A stretch of DNA of 44,458 nt from Hassallia byssoidea VB512170 (GCF_000817785.2 NZ_JTCM02000052.1:1-44458), one strand, 5' to 3'. Shown: positions 1 to 10,397, counted from the first letter of the stretch. The notes: a model not told the origin generated them from the sequence alone. A program made the numbers and translations.

Positions 1-2
1 TA

Positions 3-101
3 ACTTCCGCCCCACCTTTGGCGACTTGGCGCTCAGTTGGTGTCGGTGGATATTTGGGTCAACTACTCCCGGAAGCAAACAAACGCTCTGGGGATTCGTA
101 G
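3..101 (+). CDS. Possible 3' end of a gene cut by the window edge
   Basis: One frame is open from the window edge to a TAG at 99-101 and would end in GGYLGQLLPEANKRSGDS. The stop codon lies inside a GTAGTAAG repeat, as it does for the GH3-type gene near 40.75 kb. A second frame is also open, to about 119. No family is recognised, so this is only a possible C-terminus. Confidence 0.2.
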   Translation, partial: TSAPPLATWRSVGVGGYLGQLLPEANKRSGDS

Positions 102-120
102 TAAGCGCTCTTTGCGCTTA
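98..120. repeat. Half copy of the GTAGTAAG hairpin repeat
   Basis: This is one arm of the repeat family seen complete at 17288, 25316, 39176 and 40747. It starts GTAGTAAGCGCT and folds AGCGC on GCGCT. The second arm is missing. The rest of 121-345 shows only a weak inverted repeat (about 289-301) and no credible gene. Confidence 0.6.
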
Positions 121-345
121 AAAACACGTTATGTCCTGACTACAAATCATTCTTTTAAACTTGAGAAATTATACTTCCGATAAATCCGACTTTTCACTCT
201 TATGTGGAAAAGACAAAAGCACCTAAAAACTCCAACCATACATAGTTGGCATTGAGGCGGGGATCTAGGCTCAATGCCTAAGTGTTGCTGACGGCAGCAC
301 TGACTCCTACCTTCTAGAATAATTATTTTATTCTTTGGAAGTTCC

Positions 346-861
346 TTAATCCTTGATCGGCACCCTGAGCATGAGCGCACCCACCCAGTCCGATGTGGGA
401 CCGACAGGGAAATTGGTGTGGCAGAGCGAACACTCCGCCCTGAAGTTACTGAGGGGGATCGAGCGTCGATAGTACCATTGATTATTCACGCGCTGAACGG
501 AGGTGTATGCCTGCCCCGCGAGTGCCAGCGCGTTTGCCTGACGCTCGAAGTTGTCGCTGGGGCGATCGTTTTCCTCGAGCGGGTCAACAGTGCCGACCAG
601 CCGCATATCCTTGTTGCGATCGTTAAATATCAGCGAGATGGACTGCTTGCCTTGCTCGACGTTATCCACCGTAGTCTCGTCGAACTCCTGCGTCAACGCC
701 GCCAACAACGTGTTAAGCATGAGATCGCTCGTCTGTTGGGCAATCGCAATCTGCTGACTCGCGGGTGGATTGTCAGAACCACGGGCAATTGCCGTGAGAC
801 CGAACCCGATGACGAGCACCAGCACAAAAATCCCGTAGCTGACTAGCTTTTTTAGACGCAT
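346..861 (-). CDS. Tll0287-like (DUF3365) membrane-anchored c-type heme protein
   Basis: The 171-residue protein begins with a basic start and a hydrophobic segment (about residues 6-26), read as an uncleaved signal anchor or signal peptide. The rest should be outside the cytoplasmic membrane or in the lumen. Near the C-terminus CSLCH (144-148) is a c-type heme attachment motif. The pattern QRVNNQWYYRRSIPLS before it and GALMLRVP after it fits the Tll0287-like/DUF3365 family, a PAS-like sensor fold that can carry covalent heme. An AGGAG ribosome site lies about 8 bases before the ATG, supporting this start. It has no operon partner here. A role in redox or gas sensing is inference; the family call is fairly secure. 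Confidence 0.82.
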   Translation of the reverse strand: MRLKKLVSYGIFVLVLVIGFGLTAIARGSDNPPASQQIAIAQQTSDLMLNTLLAALTQEFDETTVDNVEQGKQSISLIFNDRNKDMRLVGTVDPLEENDRPSDNFERQANALALAGQAYTSVQRVNNQWYYRRSIPLSNFRAECSLCHTNFPVGPTSDWVGALMLRVPIKD

Positions 862-1120
862 TCTCTTACTCCTTTGGTTTTGTATTGTTCCTGACTGAGC
901 AACTTTGCATCACGCATAGAACTTTTTCAGCAAAGCCGCAGCCTATGCAGACAACCGCAACTCAGCCGTCGGCAACGTATAATACAATACCACCTTTTAG
1001 TTCACGGGAGCCTAAATAATCTATAGTAAGCCGCTAGAATTTGGCGATCGCCACGCAACGCTAGACTTTTAACTTGAATTTCCACATCCCGTAAAAAGCC
1101 AGCTGATAAATTCGTCAAAG

Positions 1121-2005
1121 CTATAAATTCCTAAAATCAATCATCGTCTGCAAATAAGCATCTGGCAACCCAGTATCAAAACACTTCCCATTAACAACAT
1201 AACCTGACATCCTCTCCTTCTTTTGCAACTTATCCAAACAAGTTGTTAACTGAAACTCACCCTTTAACCGCACATTATTTTTAATATCTTCCGCCAAACA
1301 ATCAAAAATTGTTGGTGTGAGTGCATACAACCCAAATATACATAAAAACTCATCATCTGCCATCCCTTCCACATGCAGATGCTGACGTGCATACTCAATA
1401 CTGGGTTTTTCCGATATTTGTGTAACCGAAAGTATCGTATCCTCTTCCCAAACGCCTGTAACACAGCCAAGTTTATGCAATAACTCTGCTGGCATTGTCG
1501 TCAATCCTACCACATTCTGATTGACTTGCTCGTAAACATCTAAAACTTGACTAGCACAAGATTTGTCAATATTTGATTTATAAATGTGGTCGCCTAACAT
1601 CAACAGAAACGGCTCATCTTTCACCCAATCTTTTGCAGAATATACTGCATGACCGTAGCCTTCTTGTTTATCTTGGATTAAAATAGTAATTCTATCACCC
1701 AAATCTACCAAATATTTGCTGTATTCCTGATTTTGCGGTGAAAGCTTTTCAAAAAGTTCTGCTTTGGGTGGTCTTTTAAATAAAGTTTTAAAAGTTTTCT
1801 TATCCTCTGGTTGCACCACAATTGCAACTTCTTCGATTCCCGCAGTAATCGCTTCTTCAATAATCGCTAAAATTACAGGCTTTGCCCTACCATCTTTATC
1901 AATAATCGGGAAAAGTTCTTTTTTCACAACTTTGGTAGCCGGAAATAAACGAGTACCAAAACCAGCCGCCGGAATTACAGCTTTTCTAACTTTCTTTTTT
2001 TGCAT
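1121..2005 (-). CDS. GalU-type UTP-sugar-1-phosphate nucleotidyltransferase
   Basis: The 294-residue protein starts with the nucleotidyltransferase signature PAAGFGTRLFPATKVVKKE (about 12-30), the nucleotide-binding loop of the GalU family. LMLGDHIY (about 135-142) carries the metal-binding Asp. It should join a sugar-1-phosphate to UTP, giving a UDP-sugar and pyrophosphate in the cytosol. Length matches bacterial GalU. The start overlaps the end of the upstream GHMP kinase gene by 20 bases, so the two are probably translationally coupled. The kinase would make the sugar-1-phosphate and this enzyme would activate it. Glucose-1-phosphate is the default substrate for the family, but the kinase partner suggests another sugar such as galactose, arabinose or glucuronate. 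That is inference. Confidence 0.85.
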   Translation of the reverse strand: MQKKKVRKAVIPAAGFGTRLFPATKVVKKELFPIIDKDGRAKPVILAIIEEAITAGIEEVAIVVQPEDKKTFKTLFKRPPKAELFEKLSPQNQEYSKYLVDLGDRITILIQDKQEGYGHAVYSAKDWVKDEPFLLMLGDHIYKSNIDKSCASQVLDVYEQVNQNVVGLTTMPAELLHKLGCVTGVWEEDTILSVTQISEKPSIEYARQHLHVEGMADDEFLCIFGLYALTPTIFDCLAEDIKNNVRLKGEFQLTTCLDKLQKKERMSGYVVNGKCFDTGLPDAYLQTMIDFRNL

Positions 2006-3026
2006 AAATAGTTAGTGGCAAACATTGCATTTGCGGAAAGTCACGCTCAATTATTTCTATAACTTTTTGTTGACTTTCCTTATCTTTGACAATAAATTGT
2101 GCAGTACCATCGCCTTGTGAACCAACGCCCTTTCCACCATAAATGTAAGGTTGAATTGCTTGATAATTAAGAAGTTGGTGCAAGACAATAGCCGTTAACT
2201 GTTGGGGACAAGCGGGTATGAGATACTTGTCAAATTCGGCTTGTGCTTGTTTCATCAAAAAACCAATTTGTTCAGCATCGCCTTTTTGCAAAGCATCAAT
2301 TGCCGCTTGGGTAATTTTATAACTAATTTCACCTAGATATTTTTGCACATTCGCGCTTACTTCGGTCGTGGCGAAGGGATAACACTCATTCAGCTTGCGA
2401 AGAATTTCTTGGGTATTTTTAGCCGCACCGAGGTCTACAATGACAAAAAATAAATCCTGGGGAGTATTAAGCTCGATGATATCAGTATCAGTGCCATCAA
2501 ATATCATCGTAATTGGGCGATCGCCATAAGCGCAAGCCTGATCCATCCGTCCACAACGCGAAGGCGTCGTAATTTCCCCCAGATAAGCAAACTCCATCTC
2601 ACCGCGTTGCGTCATTTTTAAGTTATACACTTGATTAAACGCCCTCGCTACCAATACGCAAATTGCCGCACTTGAAGATAATCCTTTTTTAATCGGCAAA
2701 TCTGTAAAATAATTATCAATTTCTATTCCACCCACATGAAAGTGTGTCAGCAATTGGTAGGCAACCCCAGCAGCATAACTGAAAAAACCACCGTTTTTCG
2801 CTTCAGTCAGCAAAACCTGCTTTTCCATCGGTATTAGCGTTTTCTCTGTAGATGTGCGTAGGACTAGCGAATCTGGGTGAGGCTTCACTTCGGCATAAAT
2901 TCCTTGATTCGTGCCTACAAGCAGCGTACAGCCCGCTTTCAGTTGCGGATTGATGCGGCGATAACCTCCAGCCCAATCACTGTGTTCACCAAACAAACAC
3001 AAGCGTCCCGGAACAAAAATTTTCAT
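1986..3026 (-). CDS. GHMP-family sugar kinase
   Basis: The protein (346 residues from this start) opens with KIFVPGRLCLFGEHSDWAGG, the sugar-binding segment of galactokinase-like GHMP kinases. It has the ATP-binding loop PIKKGLSSSAA (about 130-140) and a C-terminal glycine-rich YGGKGVGSQGDG segment. It should phosphorylate a monosaccharide at C1. An upstream GTG/ATG extension of 20 residues is possible, but the ATG at 3026 has a GGTGGA ribosome site and directly precedes the conserved PGR motif, so I chose it. Its stop overlaps the nucleotidyltransferase start by 20 bases. The two look like a salvage pair, sugar to sugar-1-phosphate to UDP-sugar. The exact sugar cannot be read from sequence. 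Confidence 0.85.
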   Translation of the reverse strand: MKIFVPGRLCLFGEHSDWAGGYRRINPQLKAGCTLLVGTNQGIYAEVKPHPDSLVLRTSTEKTLIPMEKQVLLTEAKNGGFFSYAAGVAYQLLTHFHVGGIEIDNYFTDLPIKKGLSSSAAICVLVARAFNQVYNLKMTQRGEMEFAYLGEITTPSRCGRMDQACAYGDRPITMIFDGTDTDIIELNTPQDLFFVIVDLGAAKNTQEILRKLNECYPFATTEVSANVQKYLGEISYKITQAAIDALQKGDAEQIGFLMKQAQAEFDKYLIPACPQQLTAIVLHQLLNYQAIQPYIYGGKGVGSQGDGTAQFIVKDKESQQKVIEIIERDFPQMQCLPLTIYAKKES

Positions 3027-3093
3027 TGCTTTTCCACCCTGGAATATGCAAAACTTGCTGTGTAGTGTATGTAGTACATTGAGCAAGTTTCTT

Positions 3094-3969
3094 ATGAATC
3101 AGTATCGCTTTCAAAGGTCATTTGCTGAAGATAAATTAAGCGATCGCCTTTTTAACTTATTAGAAATCGTCTTCCCGGAAATCAAAATTAGCGACGCCGC
3201 GCAAGTTGGTAGAATGCTTGGTGCATCCTGGGAATCTGCTTCTACTCCCTTCATCCGCTTGCATGATGACGTAGCAATTAGCCATGTCGGAGTGTTAGAA
3301 ATCCCGATGCAACTGATGGGACAAAATATCATCGCTGGGGGAATCCACGCAGTCTGTACCCATCCGGAATATCGCCGGCGCGGTTATTACCGGGAAATTA
3401 TGAAAGAAGTGCTTGATTATTGTAACAGTCGTTACGATACGCTTGTTTTAACAACAGCACAACCAGAGTTATATCAACCTTTTGGCTTTCGCGTTGTTAA
3501 AGAACACATTTTCATCGCCAAATCTGACTCAGTAGGTAGTCAAGGTTTTCGCTTAATTGATACTTCCGATCCTAATGACGTGAAATTGCTACACCGACTG
3601 TTAGAAACACGCGAACCTGTGTCTAACATCGTTGGCATAGTCAATGAGAAGGCTGTATTCTGCGTCAATGAGGGAAGAAACCCCCTATACTATGCCCCAG
3701 ACTTGGATGTTATCATTTGCATGGAAATAAAAGATACACAACTTCAGCTTTTCGATGTGGTTGGCACGAGAATCTGTACTTTAGCTGAGATTCTTGAAAG
3801 AATTAACATACGCATTCAAGAAGTTGCGATCTACTTCAGCCCAGATTGCCTCAATGCCGATGTGCAAGCATTATCTCACATCCTCGATGGAGATTCTCTG
3901 CTGATGGTTCGCGGCAACTTTGCGGCAGAGGGTGAGAAATTCATGCTACCGCGTTCTGCACGTTGTTGA
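3094..3969 (+). CDS. GNAT-family N-acetyltransferase
   Basis: The 291-residue protein holds a GNAT core with the acetyl-CoA loop HPEYRRRGYYREIM, followed by LTTAQPELYQPFGFRVVKEH, the typical last strands. Its length and a long C-terminal half fit the Eis-like subgroup, which adds a second domain to one GNAT domain. The substrate is unknown. An in-frame start at 3046 exists, but it would lie in the leader of the divergent GHMP kinase; the ATG at 3094 begins a typical MNQYRFQRSF and is preferred. No strong ribosome site is visible. Confidence 0.8.
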   Translation: MNQYRFQRSFAEDKLSDRLFNLLEIVFPEIKISDAAQVGRMLGASWESASTPFIRLHDDVAISHVGVLEIPMQLMGQNIIAGGIHAVCTHPEYRRRGYYREIMKEVLDYCNSRYDTLVLTTAQPELYQPFGFRVVKEHIFIAKSDSVGSQGFRLIDTSDPNDVKLLHRLLETREPVSNIVGIVNEKAVFCVNEGRNPLYYAPDLDVIICMEIKDTQLQLFDVVGTRICTLAEILERINIRIQEVAIYFSPDCLNADVQALSHILDGDSLLMVRGNFAAEGEKFMLPRSARC

Positions 3970-4291
3970 TTGTCGATGTGCGATCGCTAACCATCAAATA
4001 AAATACTTATTATGTTTTTATACCTATAACCCAAATCATCTACAGTTCTGCTTCGTCTTGTTTATCACCCTAAATGATAAGTCATGTGAGATAAACAAGT
4101 GTCAGTTAAGAAACTGTCACTCACCAGAATCCCGTCTTGACCGCAAAAGAGATATTCTTAGTAGTGCAAGGAGTGATACCACTTCATAATATGTTTGCTA
4201 CAGGTTATCTTCGCAATCCTCCTAAGTTAGGGGGTATTGCTGGTTCCAAATGTTGCATCAAACAAGTGGGTTGGTATACAGTTATACGGCA

Positions 4292-4324
4292 AAGCGCTTG
4301 AGTGAGCAAAACTCTCAAGCGCTT
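4292..4324. repeat. Inverted repeat (11-bp stem)
   Basis: AAGCGCTTGAG at 4292-4302 pairs perfectly with CTCAAGCGCTT at 4314-4324 around an 11-base loop. It may be a transcription stop for either converging gene or an interspersed palindrome. Confidence 0.7.
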
Positions 4325-4348
4325 GTTCGTGTTTGTATAAAATAATTA

Positions 4349-4377
4349 AAGCCCGGTTTCTTTAAGAAACCGGGCTT
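4349..4377 (-). terminator. Rho-independent-like terminator of leuS
   Basis: A perfect 14-bp palindrome, AAGCCCGGTTTCTT and its complement around one central base, starts 29 bases after the leuS stop. On the minus strand it is followed by a T-rich run. The core TTCTTTAAGAA recurs at 17895 and, in weaker form, at 10648, so it is also a member of a dispersed palindrome family. Confidence 0.75.
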
Positions 4378-4405
4378 CTAGGTCTTGGCTTCTAGGTCTT
4401 TAAAT

Positions 4406-6961
4406 TTACCCAATGACGAAGTTTACCAACTTTCCAGGCACCACAATCACCTTTTTAATTTCCTTACCCTCAATGTAACGCTGGGCAATTTCCGATTCAC
4501 GCGCATATTTTTCCAAAGCTGCTTTATCAGCTTGCTGAGGCACTTGAATTGCCCCGCGAGTTTTGCCCATAATTTGAATCACTAAAGTAATTTCATCAGC
4601 AACCAAAGCAGTAGGGTCAAATTTCAGCCAAGGTTGAGTGTGAACTGAATCACTATTGCCCAACAAATGCCACAATTCCTCAGTAATATGTGGTGCAAAA
4701 GGTGCCAGCAACATCACCAAAGTTTGAATACCTTCAGCATAAATTGGTGAATCTTTACAGCTAGCATCAGCTAAAGCATTACTCAACTTCATCAATTCGG
4801 AAATAGCAGTATTAAATTGATAATCTCCCTCCAAATCTTCCGTAACTTCCTTAATCGCAGTATGAATTGCCCGTCTCAATTCCTTCTCAGCCTTACTTAA
4901 TTCCCCCGTCGTAGTGACGCGATTCATCGCGTCCCTATTATCAACAGATACAACCAAACGCCAAACTCGATTCAAAAACCGAAATTGACCTTCAACATCA
5001 GCATCTTCCCATTCCAAATCTTTTTCTGGGGGTGCTTTAAACAAGATAAACATGCGTGCAGTATCCGCACCATACTTCGCCAAAACTTCTTCAGGATCGA
5101 TGCCATTATATTTCGACTTAGACATCTTTTCATAAAAGATTTGTAGCGTTTCCCCCGTTTCTGGATCTCTCGGATTTGCTATTTCAACTTGTGCTGATGG
5201 GATATACTTTCCTGTAACGGGATTTTTGTAAGTTAAACCTTGCACCATACCTTGAGTCAACAAACGTTGAAAGGGTTCATCGAAATTCAACAAACCGCGA
5301 TCGCGCAATACTTTAGTAAAGAACCGCGAATATAACAAGTGCAAAATCGCGTGTTCAATTCCACCCACATATTGATCCACCGACATCCAATCATTCGTCT
5401 TCGCTGGATCGAAAACCTGCTGTTCATTCTTCGCATCAGGATACCGCAAGAAATACCACGAGGAATCAATAAAAGTATCCATCGTGTCAGTTTCTCGCTT
5501 TGCGGGAGTGCCGCAACTCGGACAAGGCACATTGACAAAAGATTCCAACTGTGCTAATGGGGAACCACCGCGCCCGCTAAATTCTACATCTTCCGGCAAC
5601 TGTACTGGTAAATCTTCATCTGGTACTGGCACCGTCCCACAATTGGGACAGTGAATTACTGGTATCGGTGCCCCCCAGTAACGCTGCCGGGAAATCAACC
5701 AATCCCGCAAGCGATATTGTACCCGCGCTTTACCAAAATTTTGTTTTTCCGCGTATTCAACGATCGCACTCTTGCCTTCACCAGATGCCATACCATCAAA
5801 GTCACCAGAATTAATCATAATTCCCGGTTCTGTATATGCTTGTGATGTTTCTTGTTCGCCATTTTCTGGTACAATCACCACCTTGATAGATAAATTCTGT
5901 TCTTTGGCAAACTTGAAATCCCGGACATCGTGTGCCGGTACACCCATCACTGCCCCGGTACCATATTCATACAGTACATAATCGGCAATCCAGATGGGAA
6001 TTTCTTCGTTGGTAAAGGGGTTAATTGCTTTACCACCAGTGGGGATACCCCGCTTCGGTTTATCTTCAGCCGTGCGTTCCAACTCGCTTTGGTTGGTAAC
6101 TTCTTTGACAAATGCATCCACTGCTGCTTGCTGTTCGGGTGTGGTAACGCGCTTTGTTAAAGGATGTTCCGGTGCCAACACTACGTAAGTAACGCCATAA
6201 ATCGTATCTGGACGGGTGGTGTAGACGCCGATTTTCTCATCCATCCCGACGATGGGAAATTCTAAGTACGCACCTGTGGATTTACCAATCCAGTTTGCTT
6301 GCATCAACTTGACGCGATCGGGCCAGCCTGGTAATTTATCTAAGTCATTTAATAATTCTTCCGCGTAGTCGGTAATCTTCAAAAACCATTGCCGCAACAA
6401 CTTGCGTTCGACTTTGGCACCGCTACGCCAAGAATTTCCTTCGCTATCAACTTGTTCGTTTGCCAGTACAGTTTGGTCTATGGGGTCCCAGTTAACAGCA
6501 GCTTCTTTTTGGTACGCTAACCCCGCTTTGAGAAATTGCAAGAAAATCCACTGCGTCCACTTATAATAATCAGGGGAACATGTAGCTACTTCGCGTTCCC
6601 AGTCGATTGACAAACCCAGACGCTGCAATTGCTGCCGCATCTGAGCGATATTTTGATACGTCCACTTTGCCGGTGGAACACCTCTATCGATGGCGGCGTT
6701 TTCTGCTGGCAAGCCGAATGCATCCCATCCCATCGGATGCAGTACCCGATAACCTTGCATCCGTTTGAGGCGGGCAATCACATCAGTAATCGTATAATTA
6801 CGGACGTGACCCATGTGCAGGCTGCCCGATGGATAGGGGAACATGGATAAAGCGTAGAATTTTGGCTTGTCGCTGTTTGTAGGTGTTTTGTCTAAGCCTG
6901 ATTCAGTCCATGTTTTTTGCCATTTTTCCTCAATTTCTGCTGGGTTATATCGGAACTCCAC
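4406..6961 (-). CDS. leuS: Leucyl-tRNA synthetase
   Basis: The 851-residue protein is a full-length bacterial class I leucyl-tRNA synthetase, charging tRNA-Leu with leucine in the cytosol. [14 protein letters not shown] carries the HIGH motif (HMGH at 49-52) and [10 protein letters not shown] carries KMSKS (612-616). The editing domain has the expected [20 protein letters not shown] segment, and zinc-type cysteines appear in HCPNCG and CPSCG. The gene starts with GTG; an AGGAG ribosome site 8 bases before it and the family N-terminus [14 protein letters not shown] fix the start. A strong hairpin follows the stop. The family call is certain. Confidence 0.98.
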   Translation of the reverse strand: MEFRYNPAEIEEKWQKTWTESGLDKTPTNSDKPKFYALSMFPYPSGSLHMGHVRNYTITDVIARLKRMQGYRVLHPMGWDAFGLPAENAAIDRGVPPAKWTYQNIAQMRQQLQRLGLSIDWEREVATCSPDYYKWTQWIFLQFLKAGLAYQKEAAVNWDPIDQTVLANEQVDSEGNSWRSGAKVERKLLRQWFLKITDYAEELLNDLDKLPGWPDRVKLMQANWIGKSTGAYLEFPIVGMDEKIGVYTTRPDTIYGVTYVVLAPEHPLTKRVTTPEQQAAVDAFVKEVTNQSELERTAEDKPKRGIPTGGKAINPFTNEEIPIWIADYVLYEYGTGAVMGVPAHDVRDFKFAKEQNLSIKVVIVPENGEQETSQAYTEPGIMINSGDFDGMASGEGKSAIVEYAEKQNFGKARVQYRLRDWLISRQRYWGAPIPVIHCPNCGTVPVPDEDLPVQLPEDVEFSGRGGSPLAQLESFVNVPCPSCGTPAKRETDTMDTFIDSSWYFLRYPDAKNEQQVFDPAKTNDWMSVDQYVGGIEHAILHLLYSRFFTKVLRDRGLLNFDEPFQRLLTQGMVQGLTYKNPVTGKYIPSAQVEIANPRDPETGETLQIFYEKMSKSKYNGIDPEEVLAKYGADTARMFILFKAPPEKDLEWEDADVEGQFRFLNRVWRLVVSVDNRDAMNRVTTTGELSKAEKELRRAIHTAIKEVTEDLEGDYQFNTAISELMKLSNALADASCKDSPIYAEGIQTLVMLLAPFAPHITEELWHLLGNSDSVHTQPWLKFDPTALVADEITLVIQIMGKTRGAIQVPQQADKAALEKYARESEIAQRYIEGKEIKKVIVVPGKLVNFVIG

Positions 6962-7227
6962 AATGAAAACTCCTAAAAGTATGCGATCGCTTGTTTGACG
7001 CTATTGTGGCATACTAAGACAGTTAGCTGACGGCTTGGGAAATAAACCGTTTTCTGGTGTGTGTCAAAGAGTACTGGTGTAGACGAGCGATCGGCACTAT
7101 AAAGGCACCTATAAAATCGAAGATTTCTTTTCTTGTAGCTGCCTTAAGTATGCCAGGTGGCGATCGCTCTTCGTTATAAAGCTTTTCAGTAAGCTATAAT
7201 CAGCAGCTTTCGGTACGCGAAATCACA

Positions 7228-8034
7228 GTGAAAACAGACAGCATTTTCTATAGCTTATTTCAAACATTTCCTAGCATCTTCTTTGAACTAATTAACAAAT
7301 CCCCAGCGGAAGCTGTTGGCTATGAATTCACCTCTTGCGAAGTCAAACAACTTGCCTTTCGTCTTGACGGTTTATTTTTACCAACCAGCAACGAGTCAGA
7401 AAAACCCTTCTATGTGGTTGAAGTTCAGTTTCAAGCCGATGAGGATCTATATTACCGTTTGAATTATTCCTCTACTTGCGGCAATACAAACCTGTATCAC
7501 CTTGGCAAGTTGTAGTTATTTATCCCACTCGCGGTATAGAAAGACAACAAGCTTCACAGGAAGAGTGAAATGTTAGCTATAAATCGAGTAAGACGCATTT
7601 ATTTAGATGAGTTAGGAGAAGTTGCAGAAACCTCGCTTGGTGTTGGTGTTGTTAAACTTGTTATTGAGGCTGAGGAAACCGCACCACAATTAGCAAGACG
7701 TTTAATCGACCAAGCAAAACAACAATTAACTGATGAAGTTAGTAAGCGTGACCTCATCAACTTAATTGAGACAATCATTGTCTATAAATTACCAAAAAAG
7801 AGCCGCGAGGAGATTGAAGCAATGTTAGGTTTAAGTGAGTTGAAACAAACTAAAGTCTATCAAGAAGCCTTAGAAGAAGGTAAACAGCAAGGTTTAGAAG
7901 AAGGTAAGCAGCAAAACAAGTTAGAAACAATACCGCGAATGGTAGAGTTTGGGTTGAGTTTGGATGCGATCGCCCAATTGTTAGATTTACCTTTAGAAGT
8001 AGTTCAGCAGGCAGTACAGCAGACTGATAGATAG
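7228..8034 (+). pseudogene. Frameshifted Rpn-family (PD-(D/E)XK) nuclease/putative transposase
   Basis: Two pieces in the same frame (7228-7515 and 7570-8034) are separated by about 100 bases whose family sequence, FLYLRQYKPVSPWQVVVIYP, is found in another frame. The break near 7460 loses bases after DLYYRL; the second, near 7565, restores the frame. The first piece has the nuclease core (RLDGLFLP, then VVEVQFQ as the ExQ motif). The second has the helical part and the EEGKQQGLEEGKQQ plus DAIAQLLDLPLEVVQ tail typical of these cyanobacterial proteins. Start is GTG. Such genes are mobile-element-like and often decayed. A sequencing error at two sites is the alternative. Confidence 0.8.
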
Positions 8035-8126
8035 ATTTTTCTAGTTATTTTTGCCTCTAAGTACTTAGTTCGTTATCGCCTGGAACCGCAAAACGCTACC
8101 CTAGAGGCTAAAGAGAAGAAAAAACT

Positions 8127-8696
8127 ATGAAATTAGATGAAATAGCGGTAACGCTGGCAGACTTATTTGGTGAAGCAGCTGTTGCTGCGATCGCACAGGG
8201 ATCTTGGCAAGTAGAAACTTCTGGTTTTCGGCTATTGGTGCTAGTTAGCGAAGATAATACATGGGTGCGAGTGTTGCTGCCAATTGTGCCAATACAAGAA
8301 GCTCAACCTTTATTAGAACAGTTGTTAGAAGCGAATTTTGACGAGACTCAAGAAGTACGCTACGCAGTGTATGAAGGGGTAGTGTGGGGAGTATTTCAGC
8401 ATAATAGTGACACTTTGGTAAGTGCGGATTTAAAGAGTGCGATCGCCCGACTAATATCTTTACATCAAGCTGGTTTAGATGATGTCTTCAATCGGCTAAT
8501 TGAAAATCGCATTCGACAAATTATCCTAGCAGCAAAACAGCAAGGACAATCTCTACAAACTACTATGCAAACTTTAGACCGCTTTTATGCTGAAGGATTG
8601 TTAGGTGAAATAGAACAAACTCCAGAAGCGCAGTCAGAAGTTCTAGCTGCTTGGCAACGTCAGTTAGAACGTCTTTGGAATGAAGTAGAACCGTAA
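8127..8696 (+). CDS. CesT/YbjN-like (type III chaperone-fold) hypothetical protein
   Basis: The 189-residue soluble protein has an N-terminal alpha/beta part (SGFRLLVLVSEDNTWVRVLLP and VRYAVYEGVVWGVFQHNSDTL) that looks like the YbjN/CesT type III secretion chaperone fold. The last 70 residues are helical and charged. No catalytic motif is visible and no secretion genes are near. It is probably a cytosolic adaptor or stress protein. It is followed by a DUF2358 gene on the same strand after 75 bases. The fold call is tentative. Confidence 0.65.
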   Translation: MKLDEIAVTLADLFGEAAVAAIAQGSWQVETSGFRLLVLVSEDNTWVRVLLPIVPIQEAQPLLEQLLEANFDETQEVRYAVYEGVVWGVFQHNSDTLVSADLKSAIARLISLHQAGLDDVFNRLIENRIRQIILAAKQQGQSLQTTMQTLDRFYAEGLLGEIEQTPEAQSEVLAAWQRQLERLWNEVEP

Positions 8697-8771
8697 ACAA
8701 TTCACGCATTCGCTCATTCCGAGTTTTCCTAAATGCTTGAAGCATTTTTCATGTGCAACAGATGATTCATT

Positions 8772-9161
8772 ATGGATATTATTCAAATCCTCAAAGAAGA
8801 CTATCAAAGATTTCCGGCAAATCAAACTTACAGCATCTACGCTGAAGATGTTTATTTTCAAGATCCGCTGAACAAATTTCGTGGTGTCAAGCTATACAAA
8901 CTGATGATTAAATTCATCGAGACTTTCTTTTTAAATCCGAAAATGGATTTACACGATATTCAACAAGAAGCAGACACAATTAAAATGAAGTGGACACTCA
9001 ACTGGAATACACCTCTACCGTGGAAACCACACATCTCTATCCCTGGCTGGAGTGAGTTACGCCTCAACTCTGATAATCTGATTGTTTCTCACATCGATTA
9101 TTGGAATTGTTCGCGTTTAGACGTGGTAAAGCAGCATTTATTTCCGTTAAAAAGTCGATAA
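8772..9161 (+). CDS. DUF2358 protein (SnoaL/NTF2-like)
   Basis: The 129-residue protein starts IIQILKEDYQRFPANQTYSIYAEDVYFQDPLNKFRG, the signature of the cyanobacterial and plant DUF2358 family, thought to be a small alpha+beta barrel of NTF2-like type. Function is unknown; no active residues can be assigned. It lies 42 bases before the ArsA-type ATPase gene on the same strand and could share its transcript. Confidence 0.8.
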   Translation: MDIIQILKEDYQRFPANQTYSIYAEDVYFQDPLNKFRGVKLYKLMIKFIETFFLNPKMDLHDIQQEADTIKMKWTLNWNTPLPWKPHISIPGWSELRLNSDNLIVSHIDYWNCSRLDVVKQHLFPLKSR

Positions 9162-9203
9162 TGTAAATAAATGTAAAAAATCCTCAGCTAGGACAAATCA
9201 TCC

Positions 9204-10394
9204 ATGCGTGTAATTTTGATGACAGGCAAAGGTGGTGTAGGCAAAACCTCCGTTGCCGCAGCTACTGGACTGCGTTGTGCAGAACTAGGCTATCGCACAC
9301 TTGTTTTGAGTACAGATCCGGCACATTCCTTGGCAGACAGTTTTGATTTAGAACTCGAACATGCACCGCGACAAATTCGCCCAAATTTGTGGGGTGCGGA
9401 ACTCGATGCGCTGATAGAACTAGAGTCAAACTGGGGTGCCGTCAAACGCTACATAACCCAAGTTTTGCAAGCGCGGGGTTTGGATGGGGTACAAGCCGAA
9501 GAATTAGCAATTTTACCAGGCATGGATGAGATTTTTGGCTTGGTAAGGATGAAACGCCATTACGACGAAGGCGAGTATGATGTTTTGATTATTGACTCAG
9601 CCCCCACCGGTACAGCATTACGTCTGTTGAGTTTACCAGAAATCAGCGGCTGGTATATGCGCCGATTTTACAAACCGTTTCAAAACATCTCTGTCGCACT
9701 TAGACCTTTAGTTGAACCTCTTTTTAGACCGATCGCTGGTTTTTCTTTGCCAGATAAAGAGGTGATGGACGCACCCTATGAATTTTATGAGCAAATTGAA
9801 GCTTTAGAAAAAGTATTAACTGATAATACTCAAACTTCAGTGCGGCTGATTACCAATCCAGAAAAGATGGTGATTAAAGAGTCTCTCCGCGCTCATGCTT
9901 ATTTGAGTTTGTATAATGTGGCAACGGATTTAATTATAGCTAATCGCATCATTCCCAACGAAGTACAAGATCCATTTTTCCAGCGTTGGAAAGAAAATCA
10001 GCAGCAATATCGCCAAGAAATTCATGATAACTTCCTTCCTCTGCCTGTGAAAGAAGCACCGCTTTTTTCTGAGGAACTTTGCGGTTTAGCAGCGTTAGAA
10101 AGATTGAAGGAAACGCTGTACAAAGATGAAGATCCAACTCAAGTTTATTACAAAGAAACGACTATTAGAGTAGTGCAAGATAATAATCAATACAGTTTGG
10201 AACTTTATTTACCTGGAATTCCCAAAAGCCAGGTTCAACTTAGTAAAAGTGGAGACGAATTAAACATCACAATTGGCAATCATCGCCGTAATTTAGTATT
10301 ACCGCAAGCTTTGGCAGCATTGCAACCATCTGGCGCAAAGATGGAAGATGATTATCTGAAAATTCGCTTTGCTGACGCAGCGAGAATTAGTTAG
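9204..10394 (+). CDS. ArsA/GET3-family ATPase with C-terminal Hsp20-like domain
   Basis: The 396-residue protein begins with the deviant Walker A loop [16 protein letters not shown] (G8-T15) and [14 protein letters not shown], both diagnostic of the ArsA/GET3 (TRC40) ATPases. [13 protein letters not shown] is the Walker B region. The last 80 residues ([37 protein letters not shown]) look like a small heat-shock (alpha-crystallin) domain, the ArsA_HSP20 arrangement of cyanobacteria. No arsenic genes are near. A role in delivering membrane proteins or in chaperoning is more likely than arsenite export; this is inference. A hairpin follows the stop directly. Confidence 0.87.
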   Translation: MRVILMTGKGGVGKTSVAAATGLRCAELGYRTLVLSTDPAHSLADSFDLELEHAPRQIRPNLWGAELDALIELESNWGAVKRYITQVLQARGLDGVQAEELAILPGMDEIFGLVRMKRHYDEGEYDVLIIDSAPTGTALRLLSLPEISGWYMRRFYKPFQNISVALRPLVEPLFRPIAGFSLPDKEVMDAPYEFYEQIEALEKVLTDNTQTSVRLITNPEKMVIKESLRAHAYLSLYNVATDLIIANRIIPNEVQDPFFQRWKENQQQYRQEIHDNFLPLPVKEAPLFSEELCGLAALERLKETLYKDEDPTQVYYKETTIRVVQDNNQYSLELYLPGIPKSQVQLSKSGDELNITIGNHRRNLVLPQALAALQPSGAKMEDDYLKIRFADAARIS

Positions 10395-10397
10395 TAG

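Larger units (their letters stand above)
3970..4405. other. Gene-free stretch with two hairpins
   Basis: No credible gene lies between the GNAT gene and leuS, which converge here. Two strong hairpins, annotated separately, occupy its leuS side. The rest is AT-rich with no recognised element. Confidence 0.6.

Noticed and set aside
418-846. Plus-strand open frame opposite the Tll0287-like gene
   Set aside because: It is the shadow of the minus-strand gene, which has a heme motif, signal segment and ribosome site.
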